Positions 6,441-13,603 of a stretch of DNA of 18,141 bases are shown piece after piece. The stretch's first letter is position 1. The number at the start of each line of letters is the position of its first letter. A program made the position numbers and the translations under genes. Source of the stretch: DATCVA01 sp036567205. Its GTDB lineage: Bacteria > Pseudomonadota > Gammaproteobacteria > Burkholderiales > Burkholderiaceae_B. The stretch spans positions 1-18,141 of the forward strand of contig DATCVA010000186.1 in NCBI GenBank assembly GCA_036567205.1. Reading direction: 5' to 3'. Below the pieces are notes generated by a model, which had not been told where the DNA came from, did no database searches, and worked only from the letters and a program-made list of their open reading frames with translations.

Positions 6441-6547
6441 TTATTAATATGAAATCGCATAGTAATGATCAATTTCATTAAGCACAATTGTATTTTGTCA
6501 GTGGAAACGAATTTCACTAGAAGAAACGATATTGCGTTCGATGAAAT
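6441..6547. promoter_or_regulatory. Divergent control region with repeated ATGAAAT/ATTTCAT half-sites
   Basis: Half-sites occur at 6449-6455 (ATGAAAT), 6472-6478 (ATTTCAT), 6511-6517 (ATTTCAC) and 6541-6547 (ATGAAAT). The first two form an inverted repeat with 16 bases between. A 19-base imperfect palindrome, AGTGGAAACGAATTTCACT, covers 6500-6518. GAAA/TTTC dyads of this kind resemble operators of IclR-family regulators such as KdgR, and an IclR-type gene lies at 10451. The region also holds the split motif (6441-6450 and 6460-6475) shared with the CoA-transferase upstream region. Linkage to a specific regulator is inference. Confidence 0.45.
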
Positions 6548-6703
6548 ATGCTCATAGTATTCGCAAATCTGCCCCAACAGCCATGCGGAGTGTGTGGCAC
6601 AACGCGGATAAATAGCTGTTTACCGCTTGTCGTGAAGAACAGTCCCCGGTTTTTGGTGGGTAAGGAAAACGGATCTTTTGCATAAAACAATGGAGATACA
6701 TCA

Positions 6704-7390
6704 ATGAAGAATTTGCCCTTTATCCGTAAAGATATTGAGCGTGTTTCGGCGGAACTGGTTGAAAGGGCCAGACATTATCAGGCCGCTATTTTGGCGGATG
6801 TGGGTGGCCGCCGTGGCGCATTAGGGGGCCAGATAAAGCCGCTGTGCTCCACTATGAAGATTGCGGGCCCGGCTTTTACCGTAGAGGTGCGTCCCGGTGA
6901 TAATTTGATGTTTCATGTGGCATTGGCGCAGGCCAAGCCCGGCGACGTGATTGTGGTGGAAGGCAAGGGGGATTTAAGCGCCGCATTGTGTGGAACCATT
7001 ATGTCGACGCAAGCGCAGGCGGCCGGGTTGGCCGGATTTGTGGTGGATGCCGCCGTCAGGGATTCCGAGGAAATTGTTGAAGGTTCATTTCCAGTGTTTG
7101 CCGCGGGCACCAACCCCAACGGCCCTACTAAAGCACTGGGCGGACGCATTAATTGGCCTGTAACGCTGGCGGGAACAACCGTTAACCCCGGTGATTTAAT
7201 CGTCGGAGATGCCGACGGTGTAGTGGTGGTGCCTAAAGAAAACGTGGAAGAAATTTTGGTTCTGGCGCAAAAGAAAGTGGACGCCGAGGCTCGACGCATT
7301 GCGGATATCAAGAACGGGGACTTGGGTGCCCCCTGGCTGCAGGCGGCTTTGATTCAGGCTGGGGTGCTTAAAGCAGGGGAAAGCCTGTGA
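6704..7390 (+). CDS. RraA/HMG-CHA aldolase family protein
   Basis: The 228-residue protein belongs to the RraA-like superfamily, which includes class II 4-hydroxy-4-methyl-2-oxoglutarate/4-carboxy-4-hydroxy-2-oxoadipate aldolases releasing pyruvate, and the RNase E inhibitor RraA. Visible signatures are ILADVGGRRGAL, GPAFTVEVRPGDNLMFHVAL, KPGDVIVVEG, the loop around G97 and the FVVDAAVRDSEEI motif. R119 and D120 match the substrate-binding Arg and metal-binding Asp of the aldolases. The later PGDLIVGDADGVVVVPKENV segment is also diagnostic. It has a GGAGA ribosome-binding site and overlaps the following dehydrogenase by four bases, so the two are translationally coupled. Location with transport and oxidation genes favours the aldolase/decarboxylase role over RNA regulation. 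The actual keto-acid substrate is unknown. Confidence 0.87.
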   Translation: MKNLPFIRKDIERVSAELVERARHYQAAILADVGGRRGALGGQIKPLCSTMKIAGPAFTVEVRPGDNLMFHVALAQAKPGDVIVVEGKGDLSAALCGTIMSTQAQAAGLAGFVVDAAVRDSEEIVEGSFPVFAAGTNPNGPTKALGGRINWPVTLAGTTVNPGDLIVGDADGVVVVPKENVEEILVLAQKKVDAEARRIADIKNGDLGAPWLQAALIQAGVLKAGESL

Positions 7391-8307
7391 GTCCGGGCCG
7401 GCAAGCCATTTTGGTAACGGCGGCGGATTTGGCGCAGCCCGCCCTGGCCTTACTGGACAACTACGAGGTTGTTTTTGCCGGGCTGGTCCCCAAAGAAGAT
7501 GATCTGGTCGCTTTGATGTCCATGCATGATCCGGTAGGAGTAATTGTTCGATACGGAAAAGTTACGGCCAGGGTGATTCAGGCTGGAAAATCCTTGAAAG
7601 TTATTTCGAAGCACGGAAGTGGCATAGATACCATTGACGTTGATGCCGCCGAAAACCAAGGGGTTGCTGTGTGCGCCGCTACCGGCGTTAATGCGGCGGC
7701 GGTTGCCGAGCACACTATGGCATTGATACTGGCGTGCGCCAAGTCGATTACGGGTATGAATGCGCGCATGCATTCAGGTAACTGGGATAAGGCCACGCAT
7801 AAAAGCATGGAGCTGAACGGGCACACCCTGGGGCTGGTGGGTTTAGGAGCCATTGGCCGTCGTGTGGCGTCTATGGCCGCTGCGATGGGGCTGAACGTGA
7901 TGGTTTTCGATCCTTACGTGACGGTGGCTCCGCCGGGCGTAAAGCAGGTCGCTCTGGATGAACTGCTACGAAACTCCGATATCGTGTCGCTTCATTGTCC
8001 GTTGACGGACAGCAATAAAAATATGCTCAATGAGCATAGCCTGAACACCTTGAAGCGAGGCGCCATCATCATCAATACAGCGCGCGGCGGCTTGATTGAC
8101 GAGGAGGCCTTGTTAAGGGCAATTCGTAGTGGCCAGGTGGCAGCCGCCGGTCTTGACAGTTTTCAGCAAGAACCGGCGCCGGTGGATCATCCTTTTTATG
8201 GAGAGCCCAACATCGTGCTAAGTCCTCATATCGGCGGGGTGACTAAAGAGGCCTATGTCAATATGGGGGTGACATCGGTTCGAAATTTGTTGAGCCATCT
8301 GGGCTAA
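7387..8307 (+). CDS. D-isomer-specific 2-hydroxyacid dehydrogenase (phosphoglycerate dehydrogenase-like)
   Basis: This 306-residue NAD-dependent enzyme would interconvert a D-2-hydroxyacid and a 2-ketoacid in the cytoplasm. The start is a GTG sharing bases with the aldolase stop (GTGA overlap), which implies coupled translation. The Rossmann signature GLVGLGAIGRRVA covers G152-x-G154-xx-G157, with D175 as the probable NAD-ribose acid. The catalytic triad is present: R233 in NTARGGLIDEE, E262 in DSFQQEP and H281 in SPHIGG. There is no ACT or other C-terminal regulatory domain, so it is the short form, unlike typical biosynthetic SerA. In this setting it probably oxidises a hydroxyacid made by a neighbouring enzyme or reduces the keto product. 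A glyoxylate/hydroxypyruvate reductase-like role is an alternative. Confidence 0.9.
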   Translation: MSPGRQAILVTAADLAQPALALLDNYEVVFAGLVPKEDDLVALMSMHDPVGVIVRYGKVTARVIQAGKSLKVISKHGSGIDTIDVDAAENQGVAVCAATGVNAAAVAEHTMALILACAKSITGMNARMHSGNWDKATHKSMELNGHTLGLVGLGAIGRRVASMAAAMGLNVMVFDPYVTVAPPGVKQVALDELLRNSDIVSLHCPLTDSNKNMLNEHSLNTLKRGAIIINTARGGLIDEEALLRAIRSGQVAAAGLDSFQQEPAPVDHPFYGEPNIVLSPHIGGVTKEAYVNMGVTSVRNLLSHLG

Positions 8308-8347
8308 TACCTTATTCCATTTCCAAATCAACCGTGAACTGTGTCGG

Positions 8348-8377
8348 CGCAGCAGCCGTACAAATGTACTGTCTGCG
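8348..8377. promoter_or_regulatory. Nested dyad upstream of the dioxygenase gene
   Basis: Outer arms CGCAG (8348-8352) and CTGCG (8373-8377) enclose inner arms GTAC (8358-8361) and GTAC (8366-8369) around AAAT. The structure lies in the 166-bp gap between the dehydrogenase and the dioxygenase and lacks a following T-run, so it is more likely an operator or processing hairpin than a terminator. A wider GTGAAC/GTTCAC pair (8334-8339, 8390-8395) brackets it. Confidence 0.35.
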
Positions 8378-8473
8378 TTTCGCCTTCGTGTTCACAATTG
8401 ATTTAGAAACGGAATTAGTCGGTAAAAAACACAAACAGATTTTTTTCTTCATGCGTTTATCAAGGAGTTTGGT

Positions 8474-9331
8474 ATGACAGTGGCTCTTAAACTGGCTTCA
8501 CCCGGATTCGGCCTCGAGGCAAGCGATGTCGATATTTCAAAACCGTTAAGCGAGGATGCAGCGGCGGCCCTCTGGCAGGCTTGGCTGGATGCGGACGGCG
8601 TGCTCTTTTTTCGCGGTTGTGAACTGACCCCAGAGCAGCACATTGCTTTTAGCCGTCATTTTGGCGTGCTTTATGACCAGGGGGCGAAAAATAACCCGGC
8701 ATTAGCCCATTATTATTTAGAAGGCCATCCGGAAATTTTCCAGGTGTCCAATAAAAAGATAGACGGAAAGCCGGTTGGGCGCGAAGATGCGGGCACGTAC
8801 TGGCATTCTGACGCCTCGTGGCAAGCTAATCCGTCCATTGGCTCGTTGCTGTATGCCAAGGAGATTCCGGCTGTAGGCGGGGATACGCTATTTGCCAATA
8901 TGTATCGCGCGTACGACACACTGTCAGATTCGATGAAAAAGATGCTTGAAGGCCTTGAGGCCGTACATGGCTTGCTGTCGGCCGTATTGCGCACCAGTTA
9001 TGCCAAAGAATACGCGGGGAAACTAGATGAGGCGACCACTAAAATGGCCACCCATCCAATCATCAAGACTCATCCCAAAACAGGCCGTAAGGTACTGTTT
9101 GTAAACCCCGGCTTCACATCCCATATCGTCGGCTTGCCGGCATCGGAAAGCGATGCAATCCTGCAGTTTTTGTTCAGGCACTCCACTACGCCGGAAAATG
9201 TTTATCGGCATGTTTGGCAAAAGCACGATCTGCTGATGTGGGATAACCGTTGCGTATTGCATTACGCTGTGCCGAACTACAAAGCATATGGAGATCGGCA
9301 TATGTATCGCACAACGGTGAAGGAGCAGTAG
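8474..9331 (+). CDS. TauD/TfdA-family Fe(II)/2-oxoglutarate-dependent dioxygenase
   Basis: The 285-residue protein is a member of the TauD/TfdA family, which uses Fe(II), O2 and 2-oxoglutarate to hydroxylate small acids, often cleaving sulfonates or aryl ethers as a result. The iron-binding triad is complete: H111 and D113 in the motif YWHSDASW, and H263 in WDNRCVLHYAVP. R279 in DRHMYRTTV matches the Arg that holds the 2-oxoglutarate carboxylate, and T138 in GGDTLFANM is the usual second contact. N-terminal GVLFFRG and FSRHFG segments are also typical. A clear AGGAG ribosome-binding site precedes the ATG. It is separated from the dehydrogenase by 166 bp with its own dyad, so it may have a separate promoter. 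Substrate is unknown; taurine cannot be assumed. Confidence 0.92.
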   Translation: MTVALKLASPGFGLEASDVDISKPLSEDAAAALWQAWLDADGVLFFRGCELTPEQHIAFSRHFGVLYDQGAKNNPALAHYYLEGHPEIFQVSNKKIDGKPVGREDAGTYWHSDASWQANPSIGSLLYAKEIPAVGGDTLFANMYRAYDTLSDSMKKMLEGLEAVHGLLSAVLRTSYAKEYAGKLDEATTKMATHPIIKTHPKTGRKVLFVNPGFTSHIVGLPASESDAILQFLFRHSTTPENVYRHVWQKHDLLMWDNRCVLHYAVPNYKAYGDRHMYRTTVKEQ

Positions 9332-9426
9332 TTCATTGTAAATATGAATAGTACCGAGTCGTTTTTATAACGTATCAGCCAGCCCGGAATTTCATCCGTT
9401 TCTGAAATAAGGTCAGCAGACCTGTC

Positions 9427-9489
9427 TATATAGTATAAACATATAATAACTGTATATGAATCGGAAAATGATATGAATGTCAGTATTCG
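9427..9489 (+). repeat. lysR leader, copy B (intact promoter and start)
   Basis: This is the intact partner of the 63-bp repeat at 5135-5197. It contains a TATAAT box at 9442-9447, GGAAAATGAT before the ATG, and the first codons of lysR. A 17-base dyad, ATATA-N7-TATAT (9441-9457), matches the T-N11-A form of LysR-type binding sites and overlaps the TATAAT box, as expected for autorepression. Confidence 0.75.
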
Positions 9490-10375
9490 CCAGCTCACTT
9501 ATCTTCGCGAGATAGTCCGTGCACGCAGCTTCACCGAGGCGGCCAATCGCCTGCACACCAGCCAGTCTAATTTAAGCACGGCAATCCGGGAGCTGGAAGA
9601 AGCTGTCGGCGCGCGTCTTATTAACCGGACCACGAAGCGCTTCGAGTTGACTGACGTTGGGCTCAGCTTTCTTACTTCGGCGGAGCGTATCCTTGATGAT
9701 CTGCAGGCGGCCATAGACGATACTTCCGCCGTCACCCGATTGGAGAAAGGTACGCTTTCTATAGGGGCGCCCTCGGTACATGCGTCCACGTTCCTGGCCG
9801 ATATGCTGGGAAGATTCCGTCAGCGCCATCCGGCTCTTGACATGCGTTTACAAGAAGCTCCAACCGGCGAATTGCCGAATTTATTGCGCTCGCGCAATAT
9901 AGAGTTGGCCTTGGGGGATTTCCAGCCAGGCACTAAAGATATTGTTGCCAAGCCGCTGTTTACCGAGCGGCTGGTCGTGCTGGCTCATCGCACTTTAACG
10001 ACGACGTCACCATGTTCCTGGCAAAAATTCCTGGAGTTGCCAGTAGTTTCCATTGCTCAAAGCAGCAGTGTCGGCCAGTTGATCCAAGAGACTGTTTGCC
10101 GTCAGATTAAGGCTGAATACAAGCCGATCATCGAGGCGGCAAGCTGGATGAGCGTTGTCGCCCTGACTCAGACGCTTCGAGGTGCATGCATCGTTCCATA
10201 TCAGGTAGCAGAGAGGGTGAAATCCCTGGTATTAAGCGGCGAGTTGGTCCAGCTTGAGTTACAGAGGCCAACGGTTGGGCGGACAATTTTCGTAGCCCAT
10301 TTGGCATCGCATACATTGACGCCTACAGCCAGAGCGTTCCTCGCGCTGTTAACGAGTACTTTCCCACCTATATGA
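9473..10375 (+). CDS. LysR-type transcriptional regulator
   Basis: The 300-residue protein is a LysR-family regulator. Residues 3-62 form the winged helix-turn-helix, with the familiar pattern of RQLTYLREIVRARSFTEAA, then TSQSNLSTAIRELEEAVGARLI and an RTTKRFELTDVG end. Residues from about 88 onwards make the periplasmic-binding-like effector domain, starting GTLSIGAPS and containing LRSRNIELALGDF. It follows the dioxygenase by 141 bp on the same strand, not divergently as is common for the family. Its promoter carries a T-N11-A dyad over the TATAAT box, suggesting autoregulation. A stub of a closely related leader and start exists at 5135-5216 beside the Bug genes. The likely role is control of the local catabolic or transport genes in response to a pathway acid; the effector is unknown. 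Confidence 0.93.
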   Translation: MNVSIRQLTYLREIVRARSFTEAANRLHTSQSNLSTAIRELEEAVGARLINRTTKRFELTDVGLSFLTSAERILDDLQAAIDDTSAVTRLEKGTLSIGAPSVHASTFLADMLGRFRQRHPALDMRLQEAPTGELPNLLRSRNIELALGDFQPGTKDIVAKPLFTERLVVLAHRTLTTTSPCSWQKFLELPVVSIAQSSSVGQLIQETVCRQIKAEYKPIIEAASWMSVVALTQTLRGACIVPYQVAERVKSLVLSGELVQLELQRPTVGRTIFVAHLASHTLTPTARAFLALLTSTFPPI

Positions 10376-10450
10376 TGCGTTTAAATTTAAGTATGTTGCA
10401 TAATTGCATGGCATTCGTCTGATAATTGGGACTCAGGAGCGGACAAGTAT

Positions 10451-11203
10451 ATGAGTATCGGGAACGAGGAAAAGAAGGGGGCTGAAGGCGTTATTGCCGT
10501 CACCAGAGCTATAAAGTTGTTGGAAGCTTTTGAAGCTGAAGATGAATATTTATCGCTGGCTGATTTAAGCCGTCGTAGTGAAATTCATAAAACAACAGTG
10601 TTGCGTATTGCGCGTACGTTGGCCAGCCACCACTATTTAGTAAATAGAGAAGACGGCGCATGGCGTCTTGGTCCGGCGGCTGGCTGGCTGGGAGCGCGTT
10701 ATCGATCTTCATTTAATGTTGCCTCCGAGGTCGAGCCGGTGCTGGTTGAACTTACGCAGATTTCAGGTGAAAGCGCAACTTTTTTTGTTCAGGAAGGCGA
10801 TGTACGGATTTGCCTGTATCGTGTGGAAAGTTCCCAGGCTGTGCGTTTCCATATTCCTGTTGGCCAGGTTTTGCCGTTGGACAAAGGATCACCCGGGAAG
10901 GTAATTCTTGCTTTTACAGGCGCGCCAGATAAAGAATTTGATTCTATCCGACGCAAGGGCTATTACATTTCCATAGGCGAACGTGATCCCGATGTCGCGA
11001 GCATTTCGGCGCCAGTATATGGGGCTAAATGGAAACTGTTGGGCGCGATCAGTATTTCAGGCCCATCCAGCCGGCTTCCCAAGAAAAAGCTGGAAAGTCT
11101 TGCCGAGGTTCTTCTAACTAAAGCAAATCGTTTATCGATAACATTGGGAGGCCGTCGACCGCCGCAAAGTATGACGGCGGCGATGTCGAAATGGCATCCG
11201 TAA
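10451..11203 (+). CDS. IclR-family transcriptional regulator
   Basis: This 250-residue protein has the IclR architecture: an N-terminal winged helix (residues 13-75) with VIAVTRAIKLLEAF, LADLSRRSEIHKTTVLRI and a YLVNREDGAWRLGP wing, then a GAF-like effector domain (about 85-235) with SGESATFFVQEGD, RFHIPVGQVLPL, GSPGKVILAF and GAISISGPSSRL. IclR proteins bind small acids and repress or activate degradation genes. The AGGAG site is 11 bases before the ATG, a little long. The 75-bp gap from lysR has a TGCA-TAAT-TGCA repeat (10397-10408) that could be an autoregulatory site. It closes the catabolic cluster. Repeated GAAA/TTTC dyads at 6449-6547 are candidate targets, by analogy with other IclR operators. 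Confidence 0.92.
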   Translation: MSIGNEEKKGAEGVIAVTRAIKLLEAFEAEDEYLSLADLSRRSEIHKTTVLRIARTLASHHYLVNREDGAWRLGPAAGWLGARYRSSFNVASEVEPVLVELTQISGESATFFVQEGDVRICLYRVESSQAVRFHIPVGQVLPLDKGSPGKVILAFTGAPDKEFDSIRRKGYYISIGERDPDVASISAPVYGAKWKLLGAISISGPSSRLPKKKLESLAEVLLTKANRLSITLGGRRPPQSMTAAMSKWHP

Positions 11204-11306
11204 AGCAGGCCGGGTCAAACTTGGGAACACCACGCTTTAATCAATGATACGGACGTAGGCGTTTTTGATGCAAACGTCAATAATGGTCAAGCAATACCCG
11301 AATGGC

Positions 11307-11335
11307 TGGACATGTTGGCAGCTGGATTCTATAAA
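11307..11335 (+). promoter_or_regulatory. Sigma-70-type promoter of the receiver-AraC gene
   Basis: TGGACA (11307-11312) and TATAAA (11330-11335) are separated by 17 bp. Each box matches the sigma-70 consensus at five of six positions with ideal spacing. It lies about 45 bp before the likely start of the receiver-AraC regulator, in the correct orientation. Confidence 0.6.
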
Positions 11336-11379
11336 AGAAGAAACCAATATTTTTCTGGAATCCAACGTAATTGACTTCA

Positions 11380-12204
11380 ATGGCGTCCTTTACTCTGCTG
11401 CCCGAGTCCGGTGCACACATTCTTATTGTCGATGATCGCCCCGACGAACTGCGCCAATTGATGGAAATCTTCCGGGGGCACGGGCTAAGGTTAAGCATCG
11501 CCTTTGATGGCGCACAAGGTTATGATCGCGCGCTGGCATTGATGCCAGATGCCATACTGCTAGAAACCAGAACGCCGAAGATGGATGGTTTTGCCCTGAC
11601 GCGCATGCTCAAGGCTAATCCTGTGACAGCCCGTATACCAATCTTATTTCTTACCGTTTCCGGCGAGGTCAATGCGCGTCTGGAAGGATTGCGCGCGGGC
11701 GGGGTGGACTATATCACCAAGCCTTTTTCAGCCGAAGAGGTGTTTGAGCGAGTCAATATCCACCTGCGGCTTTCCGGCGCAATAGCGGCAGGTAATGATT
11801 TGTTGGCTGATGGTATCGCCAAGACCGGCACAGGCGAGTATGGCGTGCTGGTATGCGCGGCTCAAAAATACCTTTCCAGTCGACTGTCGAATCCTCCGCG
11901 GCTAAGCAACCTGGCTCTTACGTTCGGGGTGACTGAAAGGCGGCTCTCAGCCGCGTTTCGTCACTGTCTGGGGATAACGGTATTTGAGTTCTTGCGTCAG
12001 GAGCGCATGCGCAAGGCTAAGAGGTTACTGGTTCAGACAACTCTTGGCATTGCGGCAATAGCGGAAGAAGTCGGGTTTTCCAGCGCGGCCAATTTTTCCA
12101 CGGCATTTCGGGACTATACGGGAAGTTCGCCATCGGCCTTCAGAACCCAGGAGTCTCAGGTAGTAGTTTCCAGCGGACTGTTTGGGCTGCACTGTCTATT
12201 CTGA
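11380..12204 (+). CDS. Atypical receiver-AraC regulator (phospho-acceptor Asp replaced by Glu)
   Basis: The ATG at 11380 is preferred to a TTG at 11371, giving 274 residues. Residues 12-128 form a CheY-like receiver: acidic pair D18-D19 (IVDDRPDE), conserved T92 (ILFLT) and K114 (YITKPF). At the site of phosphorylation, where ILLD is expected before the xMPxMDG loop, the sequence reads AILLETRTPKMDG. Glu62 therefore replaces the acceptor Asp. Such a change often mimics the phosphorylated state, so the protein may be constitutively active or respond to something other than a kinase; this is inference. Residues 160-256 hold an AraC-type double helix-turn-helix (LTFGVTERRLSAAFR, then IAEEVGFSSAANFSTAFRDYTGSSPSAFR). 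A good promoter lies upstream. It precedes the CHASE2 kinase locus by about 0.7 kb, pointing to a linked role. Confidence 0.9.
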   Translation: MASFTLLPESGAHILIVDDRPDELRQLMEIFRGHGLRLSIAFDGAQGYDRALALMPDAILLETRTPKMDGFALTRMLKANPVTARIPILFLTVSGEVNARLEGLRAGGVDYITKPFSAEEVFERVNIHLRLSGAIAAGNDLLADGIAKTGTGEYGVLVCAAQKYLSSRLSNPPRLSNLALTFGVTERRLSAAFRHCLGITVFEFLRQERMRKAKRLLVQTTLGIAAIAEEVGFSSAANFSTAFRDYTGSSPSAFRTQESQVVVSSGLFGLHCLF

Positions 12205-12379
12205 TATTTTTTACATTCTTGCATTAGGGCAAAGTATTTTGCAAGAAAATCAAAAGCTTGTTGGTGACAGATAAGGCAAGATGGTGCCAACCTTAATAAC
12301 TAGTTACTTTCTTGGCGGCTAGGGCCTGTGGGCAGAATGGTTCGGCGATTTGCATCGTAATACAAGGAAGCAGCCTGTT

Positions 12380-12682
12380 ATGAAGACCCTCTACGGACCG
12401 GGCGAGGCCAAAAAGCGGTTCCAGTTTTATATTCCTATTCCGGATTTTTTAAGCTACCTCTGGATGCAGGAGCAGGAAAGCCGCATTCATGCTATTGCCC
12501 GGCAAACTCTTGCGAAGCATGACGTTCAACGTAGAAGTGATCTGAGTGTGTGCCGACACGAAAAACACGGACGATGTATTGTCGTGGAAGCCTGCAGTTT
12601 AGGCATTCTTGAGATTATTCGACAAGAACTGGAAAAGGAGGGGTTTTATATTGAAGGCGGTTTCCAGACCGAAGATCAATAG
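12380..12682 (+). CDS. Hypothetical protein, 100 residues
   Basis: I do not recognise a family. The ATG at 12380 is chosen over a TTG at 12350 because an AAGGAAG sequence sits ten bases before it. The protein starts MKTLYGPGEAKKRFQFYIPI, has a charged middle with three His and two Cys (VCRHEKHGRC), and ends with an amphipathic helix-like segment (LGILEIIRQELEKEGFYIEGG). It has no signal peptide or membrane segment, so it is probably cytoplasmic. Codon usage looks like that of its neighbours. It lies between the receiver-AraC gene and the response regulator/FecR/CHASE2 operon, 201 bp upstream of the latter, and may be an accessory to that signalling locus. No function is proposed. Confidence 0.7.
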   Translation: MKTLYGPGEAKKRFQFYIPIPDFLSYLWMQEQESRIHAIARQTLAKHDVQRRSDLSVCRHEKHGRCIVVEACSLGILEIIRQELEKEGFYIEGGFQTEDQ

Positions 12683-12883
12683 CGTAGTTGTTAACTGAAA
12701 CAACTTCTGCACGACGGGCGCTTGTGCCCTGGGCGCTGACTGCGCAATAGCGCCGCGACGGCACCTTACTGTTACCATGCGTATAAAATGTATCTGTTTT
12801 CGCTGCTGGGTAACCGGGCGTCGTGGCGATGTATGACAGTTGCCGCCGCTACTTAACACACAAGAATTCGACATTTACGCGAT

Positions 12884-13588
12884 ATGAAGATAGCCTCTTT
12901 GGAAGACGATCTGGCGCAAGCTCAGCTTATTCAACACGTGCTGGCCGAAGCGGGGCACACTTGCAGCTCTTTTGCGACGGGGCAAGAACTGCTTAATGTT
13001 TTGCAAAAATCGCAACCATTTGATCTGTTGCTGCTTGACTGGGAAATCCCTGATATTACAGGACTGGAAATCGTCCGGTGGGTGCGGGTCCACGTGGGGT
13101 ATGACCTTCCTATTATGTTTTTGACCAGTCGAACTTTGGAAAGCGATCTCGTTATTGGCTTGCAGGCTGGCGCCGACGATTACATGGTTAAGCCCATACG
13201 CGCCGGCGAGCTTGTCGCGCGAATCGATGCGCTATCGCGGCGGCACAGTTTGCCGCAATCCAGCAAACAAATCTTTAACGTTGAAGCTTACGTCATTGAT
13301 CCAGTGGCCGGCAAAATCAGCTTGCAAGGTCAGGAAGTGGTACTGGCGCCTAAAGAGTTCGAACTGGCCGTGTTGTTTTTCCGTAATCCTGCACGGCTGT
13401 TTTCCAGGGATGTATTAAGCGCCCTGATTTGGAACCGCGAGGTTCCTGCTACTTCACGTACTCTCGACACCCATCTGTCGAGTATTCGTCAGAAATTGCA
13501 ATTGCGGCCCGAGCACGGTGTTCGCTTAACGTCTTCTTATGCCCTGGGCTATCGCCTGGACCTCGTAAGCAATAGTACAACCCCTTAG
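12884..13588 (+). CDS. OmpR/PhoB-type response regulator
   Basis: This 234-residue protein has a canonical receiver (1-118) with acidic pocket E7-D8-D9, phospho-acceptor D52 (LLLLDWEIPD), T81 and K103 (DDYMVKPI). It is followed by an OmpR-type winged helix (about 128-228) with VVLAPKEFELAVLFFRNPARLFSRDVL, then the recognition helix region RTLDTHLSSIRQKL and the wing GVRLTSSYALGYRL. All phosphorylation residues are intact, in contrast to the receiver-AraC protein upstream. It is the first gene of a three-gene operon with an exported LysM/FecR protein (15 bp after its stop) and a CHASE2 histidine kinase, which is its obvious kinase partner. The ribosome-binding site is weak. It probably regulates envelope or surface genes, but the targets are unknown. 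Confidence 0.94.
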   Translation: MKIASLEDDLAQAQLIQHVLAEAGHTCSSFATGQELLNVLQKSQPFDLLLLDWEIPDITGLEIVRWVRVHVGYDLPIMFLTSRTLESDLVIGLQAGADDYMVKPIRAGELVARIDALSRRHSLPQSSKQIFNVEAYVIDPVAGKISLQGQEVVLAPKEFELAVLFFRNPARLFSRDVLSALIWNREVPATSRTLDTHLSSIRQKLQLRPEHGVRLTSSYALGYRLDLVSNSTTP

Positions 13589-13603
13589 ACCACGGAATTG
13601 ATT

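Noticed and set aside
12732..12754. GGCGCT/AGCGCC hairpin between the 100-residue gene and the response regulator.
   Set aside because: Six-base stem with an 11-base loop and no T-run in a GC-rich stretch; too weak to call a terminator.
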